DNA of 64,000 nucleotides from Antitrichia curtipendula (taxonomy: Eukaryota; Streptophyta; Bryopsida; Hypnales; Leucodontaceae). Positions within the stretch are counted from its first letter, which is position 1; the number at the start of each line of letters is the position of its first letter. The notes below the pieces were generated by a model, which saw only the letters and a program-made list of their open reading frames with translations, made no database searches and was not told where the DNA came from. Both the position numbers and the translations under genes were made by a program. Below are positions 58,890 to 64,000 of this stretch, piece after piece. The DNA is taken from positions 11,842,001-11,906,000 of the forward strand of contig OX579635.1 of NCBI GenBank assembly GCA_951230915.1, given 5' to 3'.

Positions 58890-59450
58890 AAATTGCCGGA
58901 TTGTGGATGAAAATAGAATTAGAGACATGTGATATGTACGAATGTGATATTCTCTATCCAATGTGTGGATGAATGCTAAAATTTGAAGCACTACCATAAC
59001 ATTTCATATCGCTACTTTGGCACTTCATAAAAAATGAAAACAACAACAACTGGTTGTTCTTGTTAACTTAGTGAAGAAGTGAGATTCCACCTTAGAAATG
59101 AGAAATGTATAACAACCTTCTTTTTTTTTAAACTCTTCTATAAGCAACTATGAAGTCATCTTCAAGGCTCATATTCTAAATATATTTAGTCAAATGAATA
59201 TATTTGAGACATGATGAAATACTCTATATCAAAAAATCATAGATGACTCTTTTTTTAGCATTGAAGTCCTTATACACTTCCCAGTAATAAGGTACCTAAC
59301 TGCCTTGTACTTTTACATAAAGATAAAAGCAAATTTTATTTTACTCTACTTAATTTTAGAATTTCTATAGAGATTCTAAACTCTTCTGGTGCCACTAAGC
59401 AACATCTTTTGTTAATCACATGTCACAATGGCACTTGATAAAATAATTTC

Positions 59451-60371
59451 TTAACTCCTAAAGTCCTAGAGCCTCTTTTCAATCAAAAACCACTCAAAAC
59501 GGCTACCATTTCTATGGCAAAGAACAAAAGCATTTGAATTTTTTTTTGCATATCTAACCACAAGATCTTGTACTATTGTACTAGACTAGTATAAGAATGT
59601 GTGGAAGTCAAATTCACAAACTTTGATCATGTAGATTGCAAGATATTTGCGTTTAAAGTGAAGAAAACAAGTTTTTTTGTACCTTGCTCAACTACATTTT
59701 TTGGCTTTCAACCTTCATAACATATAGTTTTTGCTCTACTAATTTTGAATTTTGAATTTTATATGATAAAAAATTAGTTTTCACTCATTAAAAAATTGTT
59801 AAGTAGAAATAGGCTCAAGACTTAAGGAAACCCTAAATTATTAATAGCTCAAAGATAGAATTGAAATACACTAATCTCAATGATGAGAATGTTTTAGCAA
59901 AAGATCTTAACCTAGTGAAACTTTGTTTTTGGAAAAATTGTGAAAATTGTGATAAAAAATAAATCCTACAAGTTATTTTTTCTAAAAGATGCTCTGATTG
60001 TCCAAAAAACAAGATTATCTATAACTTTCACATAACAAATCAAAATGGAATAAATCAAAGCTTTCTATGTGCATACAAATATAATCTATATAAATAATAA
60101 TAATAATAATTTATTAATTTTACTTGAGTTTTTTTTGGAAGTTTTTTTTGGAAGTTTTTTTTGCCCACCGAACTAAAAAAAGGGCTTTTTGTGCCATAAC
60201 CTTTGCTTCCAAGCTCTAATTGAAATTTAAAAAATTATATTTGTAGAAAGCTAATGTAATTTTTCTATCTTTATAAAAAAATTCAGAAAATCACAACAAA
60301 TATTGACACTATAGGAGCCTACTCAAAATCCATTTTGTCCCCCAAAGGGACAATGGAATTTTAGGGGTTAA
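59451..60371 (+). mobile_element. TTAA-flanked family, copy E
   Basis: TTAACTCCTAAAGTCC ... GGAATTTTAGGGGTTAA, 921 bp including TTAA borders, nearly the length of copy B, with shared interior (AAAAACCACTCAAAAC, CCATTTTGTCCCCCAAAGGG). Confidence 0.85.
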
Positions 60372-61110
60372 TGTCTAGAACTATGCATATAGGAGGGCTT
60401 TCAAGGATCAAGGTAACTTTATTGTTAGGATATTTGGACGGAAAGATATCTAGATGAGTGGAGATGATATCTTGGAAAGTATATGATATTAAGATTTGCC
60501 ATTTTATTTTGGAGTGAATGGCTATTTGTTATCCGCCGATTGAGGTTGTCATTGGTCAAATTTGTTTACAAAATGTCGTCATTGGTTGCTTACGTGTCCA
60601 TCCTTTGGCGTCTACATTGGACACCATTAATTGTTAGGGAAGACATTTAGTGTCCACCCCTTTGGCGTTTGTCCCATTGGTCCCCTTGCATTAAGTCAAG
60701 TGTTGCCATTGGTAGAATTGGTAGAATGATGCTTGGAAAGATGGTTGACCATATGGCCTTTGGTAGATGCATTGATGGACACAAGGCCGTTTGCCCCTAT
60801 AGCATCCACCTTAATGCTACTGGTCCCCTTCTGTTTGCTAAGCATCACCATTGATAGGTGCACATTGGCTGTCTAATACAAATTTCTATTTACCAATTTT
60901 TTTACAATGAACTTCCTTTGATGGTCCCGACAATTAGATGGTAAACAATGCAGTGAAAAGAGGCTGTCACCTTCATTTGTATTAGTTGCCCCCCCCTTCT
61001 CAAAAAATTTAAAGGCCATTGATTTTTTGTTTTAAGAAAATGTTTACCTTCAAAATCATCCTTGATTTCTCAGAAAATCACAAGCCGTTGATTTTGTGAG
61101 ATTTAACTTG
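60372..61110. other. spacer with a moderate-GC block
   Basis: 60,500-60,860 is less AT-rich, with repeated CATTGG motifs and a 61-codon plus frame (60,669-60,854), but no domain or splice pattern. Unassigned. Confidence 0.35.
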
Positions 61111-61115
61111 AATTG

Positions 61116-61312
61116 TCTAAATATCAATATGGATACGGATAACAAAATGAATACTGGGTACGAATATAGTAGTGTATACAAATACACAATAAATACTAAA
61201 TGTGAATACGAATACATCTACAATATAATATTGGATATAAATACAAATATAACTACAATACAATACTGGATATAAATATGGGTATGGATATAGGTACAAG
61301 ATACGGGATGTT
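61116..61312. repeat. degenerate TATGGATA/ATACAAATA-type repeat
   Basis: Irregular tandem GGATA(T/C)-ATAC.AATA motifs and two close copies of CAATA.AATA(C)TGGATATAAATA. Confidence 0.7.
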
Positions 61313-63289
61313 GTTTATCCCATATTGTTTGTCAATTGCATTCCTTTCTGAAAATTACAAGAGGGAAGGGGGAAGGGGGAGGGAATGAAAATTTTAAAAT
61401 TTTAAAATTAATTTCAAAAAATTCTAGGCGGTTACTAGAGAATTAATTTTAAAAATTTGGATTTTGGATGCACTGTGACACTTTTGTCACAATGCCAATG
61501 CACCCAAAAGAAGCAGTCACTGCCTATCCAATTAGATGGTAAACAATATTTGCTCCTAGAAGATATTATTTGCATTTTCTAGCCTCATGGTTGGATGGTT
61601 CATCTATAAAGAGAATATTTTTTTAATAAAAAGTATAGTAGCCTATTGTACAACAAATTTAGACCTATTCCAAGATTGTACACTCGAAAGGCGACCTCTA
61701 GATTCCTAATCTTAGGTAATCAAAAGGCTAAAAACTAAGGGATTAGCAATGCAAACAAAATAACAAATTGCCTTTGTACATTATATTAGGTTCTAATTTA
61801 TTTGAAAACTATAAAATGTGGACCACAATAGTTTTTCAACATTACATTGAGGTCCAAAAAAATAATCACAAGTAAGATGTTGGGAGAGCTAGATGTCTCT
61901 CAATGCTTGCTTGTGGAATTTGGCACTTAGGGTTGGAATTTAGGTTATTTATATTCAACGGGAAATTTTGCAAATTTAAAGAACAAATAAACAAATAGTG
62001 TATTGCAAATAAAACTAAAGAAAGACTCTTTTGGAAGGTTGTGCTCTATTTCGATTTCAATTTACCTTTTCTTTCTAGGTGAACCATTTCAAAAATTTAA
62101 GTAAAAGTGAAAGAAAAGTAAAAAGATGATCCACATGGATCATCCAAGGTCTTAGTAAGGAAAGATTGGCATACCCATTTCAACCTTTATGGCTAAGATC
62201 AAGTGTAGTATCTATTCTAGTCAACTTAGTATCTTACTCAAGGTTGATGGGGTTGCAAAATATTAATCTAATTTTTGTCATGGATGCAGGTCCATCCGGT
62301 AGCTTGCTTCTAGGACCTATGCTCGTCACTTTGACCTTGCACTAGCTCTTTGGCCAACACAACCCTCTTCCCTTCTTCCAAAGGACCCAATCTAAAACAC
62401 AAACATGGTCCTTGTATCATGTTTGCATGTGTAGGTAGATACAAGCTCTTGAGTGGAGGCAAGCAATGGGCTACTTTTGCTTGCAACAAGCACTTTGTGC
62501 ACCACTGACTTTGAGCATTCAAAATTCTTGCGCTTGTTCCTAAAAATTTCACTATTTAAATCATACTTAGGGTGAAAATTTTGCAATATTCAAAAGACTT
62601 ACAACTTTATATATATATATATATATATTCATGTATAAAGGAAGAGATTTCAGTATCTCTGGAAGATGTCAAATCCTCTCATTTCATAATAATACTTCAA
62701 ATGGCAAAATAATGTTTGAGGATACTTTGAGGATGCCAATAAAGTGTATTGTATTATATATATATATATAAAATAATAAAAGCTCAAAATTTGATTCTCA
62801 ACCTTCTTTATTATACTTTTGCTTTTGAATTTGGATGGACATTGATATTGTGTGATTGTCAACATTGTTCTATTTTTTTAATAGTTGATCATTGAAATTA
62901 TTTCAAGCAAACCCATTTTAAAAAAAATTGTTTGTCAATAATTAGACAATGTGATGTTTAGTTCACTTATTTGCAAAGACCTTAACTTCTAAAATAAATG
63001 GCAATGCTTTAACCTTTAAACATTGAAGACGACGTTTGGCGTCTAATGCATGACAAAGAATCATCCTCAGAATTTTGTTGTGAAAAGGGGAGGTCTTCTA
63101 CTCGGTCTTCTATAGTTCTTTGACTTCCAATGAGTGCTTTTGCTATTTCTTAGGCCAATGATTCATATAGTAATGAAAAAAGATGATTTTCAAGGTCACT
63201 CCTTTGTCCTTTAAGGGTTAAAAGAGTTGCAAATCCTAGATAATGATGAATACCAACACATTTGTGCATTGTGACACAAACCCTAATCC
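61313..63289. other. AT-rich spacer with (AT)n tracts
   Basis: (TA)n microsatellites near 62,610-62,628 and 62,755-62,770. No gene recognised; 62,280-62,560 is moderately GC-rich with an 80-codon minus frame and no identifiable domain. Confidence 0.5.
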
Positions 63290-63850
63290 CACTATAAGAA
63301 ACCCGCGTTTTTTGGGCGCTAGCAAAAAACGTGCCTTGTTTGAATAGATGTCTCAGCGTTGGTCAGTCTACGGGCTTTTTTATGCAAATTTTGTTGGATG
63401 TTGCGGGGAACGTGTATATGTTATTCAAAAAACGCGTTAACGTCAATTGTGATGGGCATGTCGTAAGTGACGTCAAAAAAAACATAGACTTGTTTTTTTT
63501 GACATCCAGGAAGACATGAAGAGTTCACATCAGCAAGTAGACCAATTTTGCCTATGGATAAGTTAGTAAAACTTACTACTCTCTATGGTAAAATATTGAC
63601 CATATGTGAAAATTTTAGGCAAAGGACAGCCACATGGCATGCTTTGCAAAAAAAAAAAATGGACGGATGAGCACCATGGATGAAAAGAGATGATCTTTAT
63701 ACACGTATGGTGGTAAAAAGTGAAACAATCCATATGGAATATACACAACAAGAATCGTGCTCAATGTAAAATGTCTGAAACAACATGATGCAGATGTCAG
63801 AAACAACGTCTAGATGTTTGAAACAATGTCAAGATGTACAATGGCCAAGT
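63290..63850 (+). mobile_element. left part of a CACTA-like element
   Basis: Begins CACTATAAGAAACCCGCG followed by GC-rich subterminal sequence (GGGCGCTAGC, AAAACGCGTTAACG). 63,588-63,845 matches 10,185-10,395 (CATATGGAATATA, AAAATGTCTGAAACAAC). The right end is not identified and may lie beyond the window. Confidence 0.5.
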
Positions 63851-64000
63851 TTCTATATTCTAGTTATCCCATATTTTTGTCTCACCATGGACAGAGAATG
63901 GATACAAATATGACCTTTATAATCTAATTTTCAATAAAGGAATTCCTTCATTTGGCCATCAAAAATTCTCTTGATGGTAGATGGTAAGTTTTCTTTAATT

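Overview
This is a plant nuclear window. The evidence is a G-group bZIP protein with the plant-specific proline-rich (MFMR) N-terminus, together with plant-type DNA transposons: a CACTA element starting CACTACAAGAAAA, hAT elements with 8-bp target duplications, and Stowaway-like elements with CTCCCTCCGTCC ends. I cannot fix the lineage. AT-rich spacers, very GC-rich coding and leader sequence, and a G-group bZIP with almost no introns in its CDS would fit a bryophyte or lycophyte, but this is inference. No bacterial features, rRNA or functional tRNA genes were seen.

Layout. (1) 1-2.35 kb: spacer with a 51-bp minisatellite and a TTAA-flanked element. (2) 2.4-6.4 kb: a complete gene for a G-box-binding bZIP factor on the + strand, with a long GC-rich leader and two coding exons. 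(3) 6.4-15.0 kb: AT-rich spacer with a hAT MITE, several TTAA-flanked elements and a possible CACTA-like remnant. (4) 15.8-24.3 kb: a minus-strand gene with at least 16 coding exons. Two homologous C2H2 zinc-finger exons lead into a Ser/Arg/acidic exon, then a tandem array of twelve short homologous acidic exons, one of which carries an in-frame stop. I do not recognise this protein family; it is the most interesting object here. (5) 24.5-36.1 kb: MITEs around a 6.1-kb hAT element. (6) 36.2-42.9 kb: two 1.39-kb inverted copies of one TIR element flanking 3.9 kb that holds a second large hairpin, a foldback MITE and a SINE. (7) 42.9-48.6 kb: a plus-strand gene broken by a 2.6-kb CACTA element (itself carrying a Stowaway-like insertion) and by a frame-shifting 70-bp duplication, with a further MITE next to one of its splice donors. 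(8) 48.7-56.5 kb: AT-rich spacer with many MITEs. (9) 56.5-58.4 kb: a minus-strand coiled-coil coding region, probably the 3' part of a gene. (10) 58.4-64 kb: spacer with more elements.

How things work together. Only the bZIP gene has a confident molecular role, as a DNA-binding transcription factor at ACGT-core sites. The zinc-finger gene looks lineage-specific and evolving by exon duplication: reading phases match across all the inferred junctions, so exon modules can be gained, lost or skipped without breaking the frame. The rest is a nested record of mostly non-autonomous DNA transposons. One of them (29,934-30,847) can be compared with an unoccupied paralogous site in the same window, which proves a TTAA target duplication.
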